A DNA stretch of 64,000 nt from 2-02-FULL-55-14 sp964473365 (GCA_964473365.1 CAYYOV010000010.1:1-64000), one strand, 5' to 3'. Positions 1 to 9,929 are shown, numbered from the stretch's first letter. The notes: generated by a model from the letters alone, not told the origin. Made by a program: numbers and translations.

Positions 1-1047
1 GGTGTTCAATGTGAATTTGACGCGCGCAGCGACGCGGAAGTCCGTGGTGTACGCGCCGAGGCCGTTGTTCGTGGCCATGACATAGATGGTGTACGAGCCG
101 TCACCGTTGTTGCGAATGTCAATGTCACCGGTGCCGTTCGCATTTGCCAGCGATCCGAGGGTTGGCGTGGCGCCGAATAGCGTCGCAGTGGAGTCCGCGG
201 TCGTGACATCGGCGATCCGCACGTTATTATTGCCGGTCCCGTATCCGAATGACAGGAGATATTTCTTCGCGCCTTTTTCCACATAGCGCATGGCATTCGA
301 TCCGGTAGCGATAACGCTGCCCGGGATCGACTGCGTCTGAGCACCGGTGGCATCCAAGCGTTGCACGTTGATACCGTTGCCATTGACGTAGTATCCAGTA
401 CCTCCATCGGGAACGACAGAGGCCGCTCCGCCCAGGTTGCTGCTCGCGACACCGGAGACGGCAACCGTCGCGGCCGTGAACGTGGCGCCATTGTCTGCTG
501 TCGAGAATACGGCGATCCATGCCTGACCGCTCGTGGCAGAAGCGAAGTACAGCTTCAGCGAGTTGTTCGACGCAGACCCGACGGCCGTGAATTTGTCACC
601 TAGGCGTCCGAACGGGCTGGCGGCATACGAAGCCACGAGTTCCGGCGTTGCCGCCTCGCTGGTCCATCGATAGATGCGAAGGGTGTCAGCGGCGACCGCC
701 GACAAATTGGCGGCGTAGATCACGCCATCATCGCTGACTTCGATGTCGTTTAGAAGGAAAGTGCCGTCGTTCAGGATGCCGGCCGTGCTCAGAACGCCGA
801 CCGAATCACCTGTCGCAGCGTTGAGAATCACAACGCGCGTGCCGCCGTTACGGCTGACAACATACACGCGATGGTTGCCACCGACGTATCCGTACGCAAA
901 TCCGCGCTCCGTGTTCCCGGTCGAGCTGAACCAGGACGGAACGCTGCTCTTTGCGGATGACTTCTCCCATACCGGTATGAACTGCGCCATCGCCGAAACG
1001 GCGAGCACAGCCACCAGCAGGGTGACCGCAAGTATCCGAAGCTTCAT
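1..1047 (-). CDS. DUF4623-like exported protein, 3' end beyond window
   Basis: The frame stays open from the ATG at 1047 to the window edge, giving 349 codons with no stop, so the C-terminus lies outside. A strong ribosome binding site (TAAGGAGG) sits 7 bases before the ATG. The protein begins with a signal peptide (MKLRILAVTLLVAVLAVSAMA) and continues with beta-rich repeats containing phrases such as YVVSRNGG, LNDIEVSDDGVIYAANL, RLGDKFTAVGS, GSNAMRYVE and NGTGDIDI. From memory this order of motifs matches DUF4623, a beta-propeller-like exported domain often carrying a T9SS sorting tail; no tail can be checked here. It lies downstream of the PorV-like gene on the same strand, but a 207-base gap with repeats and its own ribosome binding site suggest separate expression. 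Function unknown. The family call is from recollection of the motif pattern and needs a profile search. Confidence 0.75.
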   Translation of the reverse strand, partial: MKLRILAVTLLVAVLAVSAMAQFIPVWEKSSAKSSVPSWFSSTGNTERGFAYGYVGGNHRVYVVSRNGGTRVVILNAATGDSVGVLSTAGILNDGTFLLNDIEVSDDGVIYAANLSAVAADTLRIYRWTSEAATPELVASYAASPFGRLGDKFTAVGSASNNSLKLYFASATSGQAWIAVFSTADNGATFTAATVAVSGVASSNLGGAASVVPDGGTGYYVNGNGINVQRLDATGAQTQSIPGSVIATGSNAMRYVEKGAKKYLLSFGYGTGNNNVRIADVTTADSTATLFGATPTLGSLANANGTGDIDIRNNGDGSYTIYVMATNNGLGAYTTDFRVAARVKFTLNT

Positions 1048-1116
1048 GATGAGACCTCCTTAGGTAGTGATGAATATGTGTTGCGATGAAGCATGTGCGT
1101 TGCGAGTGAAGCGGTA

Positions 1117-1244
1117 AACACGAAGGAGACGAAGAACGGAATCGAGTCGTGACGAGGAGCGATCTGAACCCACTCCCCAACATTCTTCACTTCGTGTCCC
1201 TTCGTGCATAAGTCATCCCACGTCCCTTCGTGTTCTTCGTGGTC
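1117..1244. repeat. CACGAAG/CTTCGTG dispersed-type repeat in gap
   Basis: The gap between the DUF4623-like gene and the PorV-like gene holds short repeats. On one side is AACACGAAGGAGACGAAGAA (1117-1136). On the other are TTCTTCACTTCGTGTCC (from 1184), CCCTTCGTGCAT (from 1198) and CCCTTCGTGTTCTTCGTGG (from 1224). The two sides are in inverted orientation, so the transcript could fold back on itself. An open reading frame across it would read HEEHEG and FFVSFVF, which I recall as the spurious peptides produced by a widespread environmental bacterial repeat. No gene is called here. Confidence 0.6.
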
Positions 1245-1254
1245 CGACTTTCTT

Positions 1255-2277
1255 TTAGAAACCAACGGAGATGGAAAGGGTATTCAAATTGCCGAACATC
1301 CCAAACTGGGTATACGCGTAGTCCGCCTGCAGCACAGCAATTCCTTCAAGGCTGTATTTCACCCCTCCCCCGAACGAGAGACCTTCCTCCCCTTCGTCGA
1401 TCCCGATCCCCTTGATGCCGGCCCGGAGAAAGATCATGTCGCCCCATCCGAGCTGCGTGCCCAGATTGATCGTCTCGACGTTGTCGCTCGGACGCAATGC
1501 GTCTCCCGCGACCGTCCACGTAACAAGGTCGCTCTTGATGACATCCATGGCGAAGCCCACCCGGAAGAGGAGCGGAATCGGCCAATCATCCGTCTTCAAC
1601 TTGCCCGGAAGGCTCTTGTTCGAGCCCGAGTTGGCCGGGTCGATATCCACGCGCTGCAAGAGGTCTCGTCCATCGAGCGTCAGATCTCCTCCGAAGTTTG
1701 ATATCGACATCCCCAGTCGCATCTCATTGAAACCTGTCACGAAGAGCAAACCGAAATCGAACGCCATCGTGGATGCGCTTTCGTTATGCACCCGTTGATA
1801 GATGTACTTCCCCGAGCCGCCGATTGAGAACCGGTCGGTGAACCGGCGGGTATATGTCACCGCCAACGCTACGTCCGACGCGCTCCAGCGCTCGCCTGTG
1901 CCGTCCGGGGCGACAACGGTCGTGACTTCCCCCTCCCCGTAATCAAGATTCGTGAGGCTCAGTCCGATGACGTTGACCCCGTCGAGGGCGAAGATCCCGC
2001 CAACCCAGCGGAAATTCGTTCCGACGAGCCAATCCGTGTTCGAAAAGGCGACCTGCGAACGGCTTGCGAAGCCGAGGGCGCCAGGGTTCCAATACAGACT
2101 GGAGACGTCTTCGTTCGAGGCTACGAACGCAGACCCCATGGCGATGGCTTTTGGTCCCACCGGGATCCCCAGGAACTGCGCGGCGGTGGTCCCGATCTTG
2201 GCTTGCGCGAGCGAGGCAGTGACACCGAAGGTCAGTGCGACGAGAAGTCGCGCGAGATGTGTGCGTGCGAAGTTCAT
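1255..2277 (-). CDS. PorV/PorQ-like outer-membrane beta-barrel protein
   Basis: About 340 residues with a signal peptide (ending near SLAQA) followed by the motif run AAQFLGIPVGPKAIAMGSAF and SLYWNPGALGF, which is the N-terminal signature of the PorV/PorQ family. The rest is amphipathic beta strand and the chain ends in Phe (LSISVGF), as outer-membrane barrels do. PorV is known to shuttle T9SS substrates to the attachment complex at the cell surface. The gene is last in an operon after the large T9SS-type protein. The ATG at 2277 is chosen; an in-frame GTG at 2286 overlaps the upstream TGA (GTGA) and is an equally credible coupled start. Inference: this paralogue serves the surface protein encoded just upstream rather than being the housekeeping PorV. 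Confidence 0.85.
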   Translation of the reverse strand: MNFARTHLARLLVALTFGVTASLAQAKIGTTAAQFLGIPVGPKAIAMGSAFVASNEDVSSLYWNPGALGFASRSQVAFSNTDWLVGTNFRWVGGIFALDGVNVIGLSLTNLDYGEGEVTTVVAPDGTGERWSASDVALAVTYTRRFTDRFSIGGSGKYIYQRVHNESASTMAFDFGLLFVTGFNEMRLGMSISNFGGDLTLDGRDLLQRVDIDPANSGSNKSLPGKLKTDDWPIPLLFRVGFAMDVIKSDLVTWTVAGDALRPSDNVETINLGTQLGWGDMIFLRAGIKGIGIDEGEEGLSFGGGVKYSLEGIAVLQADYAYTQFGMFGNLNTLSISVGF

Positions 2278-2282
2278 GGTCG

Positions 2283-5200
2283 TCACTTGATGATCGCGAT
2301 CTTGCCGGTCTGCGTCCCGGCATCCGATTCCACGACATAGAAGTAGACCCCGAAGGCGACGTCGAGGTTCTCCTTCGACTTCAGGTTCCAGGAAAGCGTG
2401 CCGTCCTCGATGACGCCGTCATGCTGGAGTGAGATCACATGGTCACCCCGCGACGTGTAGATGTGCACTTTGGCGCCCGCAGGCAGCCGTGTGAAATCCA
2501 TGCGCCGCACTCTTCCCACCGTCACGTTCGGAGGAAGCGGCGGCTCGTGTGCGGAAGCCGCTACATATGGATTGGGCACAACGCGGACTCGGTTCAGCTC
2601 GGTCGACGCCAGAGTTGGATCGACAGCGGCCTTCGTAGGAGTGAAGCGGAGCGTATCACGGTCCTGGAAGGGCTTGCTGGTCCGCAATACAAGCGTGTCA
2701 CCGGTCGTCAACGGGTAGATGACGCCGAGTCCCACACCCGGCCGATTCACGAATATGACGTTGTAGGTATACCGCAGTGCTCCGGACGGGTCCGGTTCGA
2801 GCAGTACCAGTTGTTCCAGCGCCCCGATCTTGCCGTCGAGGTCGTTGTCCGTGAAGATAAACTTCACATACCTGTTCTCGGTGACGTTGAACACGCGGAA
2901 CCTGACAGGATGTGTCAGAGGATATAGCTGCGCGTCATCAACGGATGTGTCGACGACCGAGGACGAGAAGATGATGTTGTAATCGGCAGGACGGGCGTAT
3001 CCCAGGAAATGCTGGCCCGGCCCAAGGTCCACATTCAGCGGGATAAAGTTCACCACATACGCGGACGTACCATGCCACCCGGAAAGCGAATCGACCAGGC
3101 TCGTCGTCCAATCGTTCTGGAATCCGATCGTCACACCGTCGAAGATATCCGAATCTTTCGTTTCGCCGACGGCGGGATTGCCGAAGATGTTCGGACTTTC
3201 GTGGACAGGAAAATATCGGTATGTGATCGAGAAGCGCTTTGACGCCTCGAGAAGTCCGGGGGCGCTTCCGCGGATCGTTCCCCGCGTCGTATCGACCGAG
3301 TATGATCCGCTGGCAACGATCGCACCGTTGGCGTCTCGAACGATGATCGAGGTCCCGAGCAAGTGTTCATGCGACAATCGGACGGCGGCCGTGTCGGCGC
3401 TCAGAAAATCCTCCGTCCACGGCGTTTCGTCGAGAACGGAATATGATGTTGTGACCCGACGATATTCCGACGAATCGGCGGCGTCGATCAGGCCGTTGTT
3501 GTTGTTGTCGATCCCGTCCCCCTGCGAATCGGCGAACGTGATCCGGTACGTGTGTCCCGTCACGGCCGCGGGGTCGACGACGCTGTACACAACGTCTCCC
3601 GTGCCAACGAGCGCGCTGGAGGAGACCGGAACGCCGTTTGTTGGCCGGACGTAGCCGGCCGTCGGACCATTCGGAACGACCACTGCTGTATTGATGTCGA
3701 GTTCGACTGCGCCGGACGATTGGACGCGAACGATCTTCGTGTTCTCGGACGGGAAGATCCCGACGATCTCGTCTCCGCGATCATAGGCGACGAGCGCATA
3801 GTAGTACCGGCGGCCGTTCTCCACTTCTCTGTCGACGTAGGAATGCAAGAGTCCTGTGTTACCACCGAGATAGAACGAATAGCCCGCCGAGCCTTGGAAG
3901 AGCTCCGCATTCGCCCGGAAGTAGCCGGAGAGGGAGTTCTTCAGGTCATACTGGACCAGGGGTCGGTATCCCTGCGGCGTTCCGGACGCGTCTGTTACTG
4001 TGAAGATGTCTGAAAAGTCCGGATCGGTCGAGCGGTACAGCTTGTAGCCTTCGAAGTCACGGATCTTCAGGACCGGATCAAGCGTGGCCTCGGCCTTACG
4101 GTCCCAGTACAGCGTCACCTGCTTGTCGCCAGGCACGGCCACGAGCGTCGGCTTGTCAGGAGGTTGTGGGAACTGATAATTGCTGTCGTAGATCTTCTGA
4201 ACAGTCTTCTTGTTCTTCAGAAGGTCAGAGATATCCTCCGCGACGCCGCCCCCCTGTCCGCCGCCGTAGACGAGCGCAAGGGAGAATCGTTCGGTTGCGC
4301 CCGCGAGGAGCGGAAAGTATCCGGAGCCGTAAAAGAAGTCACCGTCCTGCCCCGCCTCTGGCCGGTTCTCGACAATGGTGCTCGGTACCGCGAAGTAGCC
4401 CGGGGTCAGACTGACCCACAACGTGTCATCTTGGTCGAACCGAACGTTGCCGGCCGGAGCAAAGTAGTGGAAACTGGTCAGGCCGATCTGGTCTGATTCA
4501 TTGACGTCGGTCTTGTCGATGTTCGGCTCGCCCGGCAGCCCCGTATCGAACCCGAATGCATCGACACCTGAGGTCGGCAGTCCGTCGCTTTCTCCAAAGT
4601 CGCCTGTTCCGGCGATCCCGTCGCGTCCCACGTCATCAAATGCGATCTGCCAGTCGCCGTCGTTGTCGATGCGGTCATTCCGCTTCTCGTCGATCATGCT
4701 CAGCGGGTTCGAGCCAGCTCCCGTGCGATAGTTGACGAACCGAACCGGCCGGAGCTGGTCGATCAGGGTCTTGGGCGGTACCGTGTTCGTCCGCTTCACC
4801 TGTCGGTAGTGAACGAACTGGTTCTCGTCGACGAGCCCGTCGTAGTCGTTGTCGATACCGTCGAAAGCGTTCGGATTGACGTACGTATTCCCCTGGCCAT
4901 CGGTCAGCACATTACCCTCGGCCAGCCGGGTGACGTTCGGGTACAAATACCTGGTGAGGCCTCGAGTGGTCACGAGGACCGAATCGACGCCGACCGGGAT
5001 GGTAAAGAGCGACCGGGAGTAGTCATTGTTGATGAGGACGATCTGGCTGCCCGGGATCACTGCCGTTGTGTCGAAGCTTGAGGATGTGAACTTCGATGCA
5101 CCACCCGTGAACGAGGAAGAATCGGAATCACCGTCATTGTCGATGCCGTCGAACGGATTACCGGGGCTTTCGAGGAAGGCGTAGCCCACCATTCCCACCG

Positions 5201-6083
5201 GACCGACCCACAGCGGGTTGCGCGAATTGTTACGCGGAAAATCGCCCGTGTAGGCGATGTTCTCAGCCGCGCTGTAGAACGACCAGTCGTCGTCATATTC
5301 TTGCGGACTGTCGTCCGTGCCAGTGACGCCAACGTACGTTCCGACGAGCATCCCGAACACGGCCTTGTTGTAGGTCGTCGTCCCCTTGTTCGTGATCTCG
5401 TACAACCAGAAGATGTTGTCTTTGGCGAGGAATTGCGCCCACTGCATCCCGCGCACCCGAACTTCCAGGCCGAGGCCGTTGCGCGACGGACGGGTCGAAT
5501 CCGGCTTGAAGCTGACACCATAGATGTTGTTCGCCGCAAAATTGTAGCGCTCGTCATTGTTGTCGTCCATGACGAAGTAGCTTTCCTGGTCGGCGTTGAT
5601 CCGCTTGCCGAAGTAGCCGTTCCAGGACCCGCGCCATCCCGGGTCAGTGGCATCGGCCATCTTGTCGGGCCAGGACGGCGGCCATGAGTTGAGATCGGTA
5701 CTCATTGCAACGCGCTGCCGGTTCGCATTGAAGTAGCCATCCACCGGCTCGAGGGTCCAACGCTTTCCGGTGGGACCTTCGTCGGCCTGACCCGGACGAT
5801 CCACAGGGACGGAGACCACGGAACGAAACTTCGGGCCATTGTGCACGACCTCAGCACCGACGATCGGGCTGACATCGCCCAGATAGCCGTTGTTGTCGTT
5901 CTTCCAGGCACCGCGCGGTCCGCCGGACGACGGCTGGCCGATGACTCCCCAGTTTCCGAAGACGGTTCGGACCTGATTTGCGTTATGCACACCCGTGCGC
6001 CGGTATTCCCGGCCGCTCTGTTGTGCGAGAGCGACCGACGCAAGAAGTCCGAGTCCCGAGAGAAGGATGATTGAGCGCTTCAT
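2283..6083 (-). CDS. large T9SS-type surface protein with Ca-binding-like loops
   Basis: 1266 residues. Signal peptide at 1-21 (LLASVALAQ). Loops of dockerin/thrombospondin-3 type recur: GIDNDGDSDSS near 313, GIDNDYDGLVDEN near 409, RIDNDGDWQ near 471, GIDNNNNGLID near 857, plus TDNDLDGKIGALE further on. A fibronectin-III-like segment starts near 643 (KPTLVAVPGDKQVTLYWD), followed by DFEGYKLYRSTDPDFSD. The last 100 residues read VVPNPYVAAS, then an FlgD-like fold and FGVYFYVVES...GKIAIIK, the usual form of a C-terminal T9SS sorting/attachment region. It sits between a TonB receptor gene (2-base gap) and the PorV-like gene. It is probably exported and held at the surface. No enzymatic motif was recognised. 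The fibronectin segment and tail resemble those of the protein at 37.6-39.7 kb, so the two are likely distant paralogues. Confidence 0.85.
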   Translation of the reverse strand: MKRSIILLSGLGLLASVALAQQSGREYRRTGVHNANQVRTVFGNWGVIGQPSSGGPRGAWKNDNNGYLGDVSPIVGAEVVHNGPKFRSVVSVPVDRPGQADEGPTGKRWTLEPVDGYFNANRQRVAMSTDLNSWPPSWPDKMADATDPGWRGSWNGYFGKRINADQESYFVMDDNNDERYNFAANNIYGVSFKPDSTRPSRNGLGLEVRVRGMQWAQFLAKDNIFWLYEITNKGTTTYNKAVFGMLVGTYVGVTGTDDSPQEYDDDWSFYSAAENIAYTGDFPRNNSRNPLWVGPVGMVGYAFLESPGNPFDGIDNDGDSDSSSFTGGASKFTSSSFDTTAVIPGSQIVLINNDYSRSLFTIPVGVDSVLVTTRGLTRYLYPNVTRLAEGNVLTDGQGNTYVNPNAFDGIDNDYDGLVDENQFVHYRQVKRTNTVPPKTLIDQLRPVRFVNYRTGAGSNPLSMIDEKRNDRIDNDGDWQIAFDDVGRDGIAGTGDFGESDGLPTSGVDAFGFDTGLPGEPNIDKTDVNESDQIGLTSFHYFAPAGNVRFDQDDTLWVSLTPGYFAVPSTIVENRPEAGQDGDFFYGSGYFPLLAGATERFSLALVYGGGQGGGVAEDISDLLKNKKTVQKIYDSNYQFPQPPDKPTLVAVPGDKQVTLYWDRKAEATLDPVLKIRDFEGYKLYRSTDPDFSDIFTVTDASGTPQGYRPLVQYDLKNSLSGYFRANAELFQGSAGYSFYLGGNTGLLHSYVDREVENGRRYYYALVAYDRGDEIVGIFPSENTKIVRVQSSGAVELDINTAVVVPNGPTAGYVRPTNGVPVSSSALVGTGDVVYSVVDPAAVTGHTYRITFADSQGDGIDNNNNGLIDAADSSEYRRVTTSYSVLDETPWTEDFLSADTAAVRLSHEHLLGTSIIVRDANGAIVASGSYSVDTTRGTIRGSAPGLLEASKRFSITYRYFPVHESPNIFGNPAVGETKDSDIFDGVTIGFQNDWTTSLVDSLSGWHGTSAYVVNFIPLNVDLGPGQHFLGYARPADYNIIFSSSVVDTSVDDAQLYPLTHPVRFRVFNVTENRYVKFIFTDNDLDGKIGALEQLVLLEPDPSGALRYTYNVIFVNRPGVGLGVIYPLTTGDTLVLRTSKPFQDRDTLRFTPTKAAVDPTLASTELNRVRVVPNPYVAASAHEPPLPPNVTVGRVRRMDFTRLPAGAKVHIYTSRGDHVISLQHDGVIEDGTLSWNLKSKENLDVAFGVYFYVVESDAGTQTGKIAIIK

Positions 6084-6085
6084 GC

Positions 6086-8875
6086 TTAGAACTCCAGGTT
6101 CAGGCCGAACTCGATCCGGCGAGGTTCAGAATAGAAGGTCGGGATCCGGTAGTACTCGTCCAACGAATTGACGATCTCTGTCGGATTGTTCGCGCGGGCG
6201 CGCGCAAGGTCGGTCGTGAAGCCTGCCCGGCCGGTATCGTCAAAGACCCCTACTTCGTTCCGGATGTCGAAGAGGTTGAAGACGCGGACGAACCAGACCA
6301 GCCGCATCGCCGTGAGGTCGAGTGTGTAATATGCACGGCCGTCAACGTTGAAGTACTGCGGCTTCGTTTGGCTGTTCGTCAGCAACGCCGTTGCGTCAGC
6401 CGAGCGGCGCGGCGTGTATGGCGTTCCGCTGCCGTACTGACTGATCACGCTCAACCCCCACACGTCGGCATTGTAGGAAGCTGTCACGTTGACCGTGTGC
6501 CGCTGGTCCCACGCCAGTGCAACCTGCTGTACTTCGGGCAGGGCTCCGCCGGCAAGCGCGTTCCGCGCACCTGAAGGGTCAGAGGCCGTCCCGCGTGCGA
6601 CTTGATACGTATAGTCCAGGGTTGCGCCAAATCCACCGACGAAGCGCTTGTTCAGCGAAAGGACGACACCCTTCACAAACCCAAAATCGCTGTTGATGTA
6701 CTTGTCGTACGTCGCCGAACCGCCAAAGATCTCGATCTCCGCACCTCGCGTTCCCGTCAAGTTCCGGATGTCGCGGAAGTACATTGTCAGGTCCATCGAA
6801 ATATCCTCACTCACCTGCTGCTGAACGCCCAACTCGCCGCTGATCGTCTGTTCGGGCTTCAGGTCAGCGTTGCCAACGACGGCGACGTGTTGACCGGAAC
6901 CAGAACCGATCTTGAAGTCCGGGTTCTCATACAGTCGTTCAAACCGGGGCACCTGGAAGAAATGTCCATACGAGAAGTGAACGACTCCTGCCGCGCTGAT
7001 CGGGAAGGAGGCCCCAAACCGGGGGCTGATCTGAAATTTCTGACTCGCGGGCTTGTACCAGTATCCCCGGCGGTCCTCAGTGCTCTTTGAGGTCTCGCCC
7101 GGGTCCTGCTGACCGTTCCCGTTGAGATCGTTGAAACGATTGGAAGGCTTGATGGGATTGGTAATGCTGGGGTCACTCTCGTCGGCCAGGACGACGCCGT
7201 CAGGACGGAACCAGTCGAACCGGACCCCGATGTTGATGATGAGGTCCTGGAACTCCATCTTGTCCTGGATGTATCCCGAGAACTCGATGGGTCGTCGCAG
7301 ATAGCGATTGTATGAGGCCTCGGTGTCGGCCGGAACGGCTGTGAGCATATAGGGACTGCTCGTCGAAGGACTGAACGGCGCCTGCGAAAGGTCCCGCCGC
7401 AACGAATAGTTTTCGAAGAAGACCTCGTGCTGGCGGAACTCGACGCCGACCTTCAGGAGATTCGATTGGTCGATCTGGCTGGACAGGTCGACCTTCACGA
7501 GTCCGGTCTGTGTTTTTCGCTCGAACCGGTTCAGGTCCGTCCCCCCGGTCAGTGCGCTGTACTGGTCATACGTTTGAAAGAGCTCCGGATGCACGTAGCG
7601 CGGATCGTGCGGGTCTTCGTAGAGGTAGTACTGGATACGCTTGTCGAAGAGCGACGCACCGACGGTATAGAACGTCGAATTGGAGAGGGTGTGCGTGAGC
7701 TGGAAGATCTGCGTCAGGCTCCGGGAATAGGTATTTCCGATCCCGTCAGGATTGTACTGATACGCCATCGAAAACGACTTGGCGATGTTGTCGTCAAAAA
7801 TGGCGTTGTACGTCGCCTTCATCGTGGACGTCAATCGCCACGCAAGTTTTCCCTGCAGGTAGCTGCGCTTGCTCCAGTTCATGGGTAGGACGGTGCTGTC
7901 GCCGACACCTGATGGGTCGCGATACAATTGGAACGTTCCCGTGCTGTCGGTGTATGCCACGTTCCAGGGATTGAATCGTCGCAGGCCTGAAAGATATCCG
8001 TCGAAGTAGATCTTTCGGCCGTTAATAAAGAACGTCAGATCGTTTCCGAGGATAGGGCCGCTCAGGTTCCCCTCGACGTTCCAGATCGCGAAGGGGGAGA
8101 TCTTGTCGATGCCTCGGAAGAGGGTATTGTCAGCACTGACGTAGTCGCCACCGTAGAAGCCCACGCCGCCGTTGAATTTGTCGGCCCCCTCCCGCGTCGC
8201 AATGTTTACGATCCCCGACATCGCCTGGCCGTACTCGGCGTTGAAGGCGCCCGACACCAGTTGCATCTCCTGCACAAGATTCTTGTTCACTTCGACCACC
8301 TGACTTCCATCGTACACGTCGGTGACCGGAACGCCGTCGATCCAATACGCCACTTCCCCGCTCCGTCCACCGCGCAGACTTCCGGAGACGAAACCCGCCT
8401 GGAGTGAGAGGACCTGGCTGAATTCGGTCACCGGAAGGACCGAAAGCTCTTCTCGACCCACGGTCGCTGTCGTCGCGGTGAGGTCCCGCTGAATAAGAGG
8501 ACGCTCGGCCGTCACCACCACTTCCTGTGCCTCGACCAACGCCTCAGACAGTTCGACGTCAAGCGTCGTGGTCAGATCGATCTTCACCCGTACTTCCTGG
8601 ATCCGCGTTTGCCCATACCCGACCATCGATACGACGACCGCATACTCTCCCGGAGGTACGTTGAGGATCGTATAGTTCCCGTCGAAGTCTGTGGAGGATC
8701 CCAGGTTCGTCCCCTCGATGCGGACATTGACCCCGATCAGCGGTTCTCCGGTCTTCTTGTCCTTCACGACGCCCCGGATCTTTCCGGTCGTTCCGGCGAG
8801 TACGGCGACGGTGATGAGCGCGACGCTGAGCAGGAGCCACGCGGCGCTCTGGAGGTAGCGGTGGGAGTTACGCAT
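6086..8875 (-). CDS. TonB-dependent receptor with carboxypeptidase-regulatory N-domain
   Basis: 929 residues. Signal/anchor at 8-28, then a carboxypeptidase D regulatory-like domain at about 30-100 (GKIRGVVKDKKTGEPLIGVN, STDFDGNY, VPPGEYAVVVSMVGY). The plug follows (VVVTAERPLIQRDLTATTAT, VSGAFNAEYGQAMSGIVNI), then a long 22-strand-type barrel ending FGLNLEF with terminal Phe. It belongs to the outer-membrane receptors that import large ligands using TonB energy. Its barrel carries the loop DLNGNGQQDPGET, close to the acidic loops of the neighbouring surface protein. The start ATG overlaps the lacI stop by 8 bases, so the receptor is the second gene of the lacI operon. A LacI regulator suggests a carbohydrate ligand, but no SusD or glycoside hydrolase lies in the operon, so the ligand is unknown. 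Confidence 0.93.
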   Translation of the reverse strand: MRNSHRYLQSAAWLLLSVALITVAVLAGTTGKIRGVVKDKKTGEPLIGVNVRIEGTNLGSSTDFDGNYTILNVPPGEYAVVVSMVGYGQTRIQEVRVKIDLTTTLDVELSEALVEAQEVVVTAERPLIQRDLTATTATVGREELSVLPVTEFSQVLSLQAGFVSGSLRGGRSGEVAYWIDGVPVTDVYDGSQVVEVNKNLVQEMQLVSGAFNAEYGQAMSGIVNIATREGADKFNGGVGFYGGDYVSADNTLFRGIDKISPFAIWNVEGNLSGPILGNDLTFFINGRKIYFDGYLSGLRRFNPWNVAYTDSTGTFQLYRDPSGVGDSTVLPMNWSKRSYLQGKLAWRLTSTMKATYNAIFDDNIAKSFSMAYQYNPDGIGNTYSRSLTQIFQLTHTLSNSTFYTVGASLFDKRIQYYLYEDPHDPRYVHPELFQTYDQYSALTGGTDLNRFERKTQTGLVKVDLSSQIDQSNLLKVGVEFRQHEVFFENYSLRRDLSQAPFSPSTSSPYMLTAVPADTEASYNRYLRRPIEFSGYIQDKMEFQDLIINIGVRFDWFRPDGVVLADESDPSITNPIKPSNRFNDLNGNGQQDPGETSKSTEDRRGYWYKPASQKFQISPRFGASFPISAAGVVHFSYGHFFQVPRFERLYENPDFKIGSGSGQHVAVVGNADLKPEQTISGELGVQQQVSEDISMDLTMYFRDIRNLTGTRGAEIEIFGGSATYDKYINSDFGFVKGVVLSLNKRFVGGFGATLDYTYQVARGTASDPSGARNALAGGALPEVQQVALAWDQRHTVNVTASYNADVWGLSVISQYGSGTPYTPRRSADATALLTNSQTKPQYFNVDGRAYYTLDLTAMRLVWFVRVFNLFDIRNEVGVFDDTGRAGFTTDLARARANNPTEIVNSLDEYYRIPTFYSEPRRIEFGLNLEF

Positions 8876-9929
8876 GCGTGTAGTCGGTTTGAGGGGTGGT
8901 CAGTTCCGTCGCTCGGGAGAGGACGGAACCGCAACTGCGCCGGACGACCAATTCCGGCACGAAACTATGTTGACTGATCGGCAGGTCGGGTGTTGCGAGT
9001 CGTTCGTTGAGGCGTTGGACAGCGAGTCTGCCCATTTCGACCAGCGGTTGACGCATCGTGCTGAGGCCAATGTGTCCTGCGAGCGAGATATCGTCGAAGC
9101 CGATGATCGCGATGTCGTCCGGACATCGGAGGCCCGCCTCCTGGATCGCCATGAGTGCCCCGGAGGCCTGGACGTCGCTCGAAGCAAAAACGGCGGTCGG
9201 ACGGCGGGGACCCATACTGAGGAAACGCTGCATCAACTCATAGCCTGTCTCACGCGTGAATCCATCAAGTCGGGGCGATGCGCTCGAAAGCAGGATCGAT
9301 TCGTCGACCGGGAGATCGGCCTCTTCAAGTGCCTGACGATACCCGGTGACACGTTCGCGGGCCGGCAAGCTCTCAAGGTTCGCCGCAAGCATTCCGATTC
9401 GACGATGGCCGAGTTCAAGCAAGTGCTGCGTGGCCCGGCGCGCTCCGACAACGTTCTCGACGGAAAATGAGTCGAACGCAGGATGCTGCGCGTCGACGAG
9501 AACGAGAGGGATCTTCAACTGCGCCACTTCCTGTACGAAATCCTCCGGAAGGTTCATCGAGAAGTACAGGATACCGTCGAAGCGGCCGCGCGTACTGACG
9601 CGACGCAACGACTGCTCTGCGTGGTCAGGATGCGACACACCATGCAGGAGAAGGTCCGTATCGCCATCTGCCAGCGCAGACTGCACCCCGTGAAGGATCT
9701 CGAGGAAGAAGAAAGTGGTGAAGAACGGGATGACAGCAAGGAAGGCGTTGGTCCGTTTCCGCGCGAGGCCTCGTGCGTACGGATGCGGGTGATAGTTGAA
9801 ACGCGCAGCGACCGTCAGTACACGGTGACGAGTCTCCTCGGACACGCTTGGGTGGTTATTGAAGACCCGGGAGACCGTACCGATGCCGACGTTTGCTTCG
9901 CGGGCTATGTCGTAGATGGTGACTGGCAC
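8868..9929 (-). CDS. LacI-family transcriptional regulator
   Basis: 353 residues from the GTG at 9929. The helix-turn-helix is at the extreme N-terminus (PVTIYDIAREANVGIGTVSR then VFNNHPSVSEETRHRVL), followed by a periplasmic-binding-like sensor domain (FLEILHGVQSALADG, GILYFSMN, HLLELGHRRIGMLAAN, TAVFASSDVQASGAL, DIAIIGFDDISLAGHIGLST). Both parts are standard for the family. A longer frame to 10106 was not used because it would translate the promoter at 9962-9989; the GTG lies about 27 bases after the expected transcription start. The gene heads an operon with the TonB receptor, surface protein and PorV-like protein, so it probably controls them and itself in response to a sugar or related effector. 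Two palindromes at the promoter are candidate operators. Confidence 0.93.
   Translation of the reverse strand: MPVTIYDIAREANVGIGTVSRVFNNHPSVSEETRHRVLTVAARFNYHPHPYARGLARKRTNAFLAVIPFFTTFFFLEILHGVQSALADGDTDLLLHGVSHPDHAEQSLRRVSTRGRFDGILYFSMNLPEDFVQEVAQLKIPLVLVDAQHPAFDSFSVENVVGARRATQHLLELGHRRIGMLAANLESLPARERVTGYRQALEEADLPVDESILLSSASPRLDGFTRETGYELMQRFLSMGPRRPTAVFASSDVQASGALMAIQEAGLRCPDDIAIIGFDDISLAGHIGLSTMRQPLVEMGRLAVQRLNERLATPDLPISQHSFVPELVVRRSCGSVLSRATELTTPQTDYTHA

Noticed and set aside
1044..1265. 73-codon frame on the minus strand in the gap, reading HEEHEG and FFVSFVF
   Set aside because: It is the translation of a CTTCGTG-type DNA repeat; no ribosome binding site or family support.
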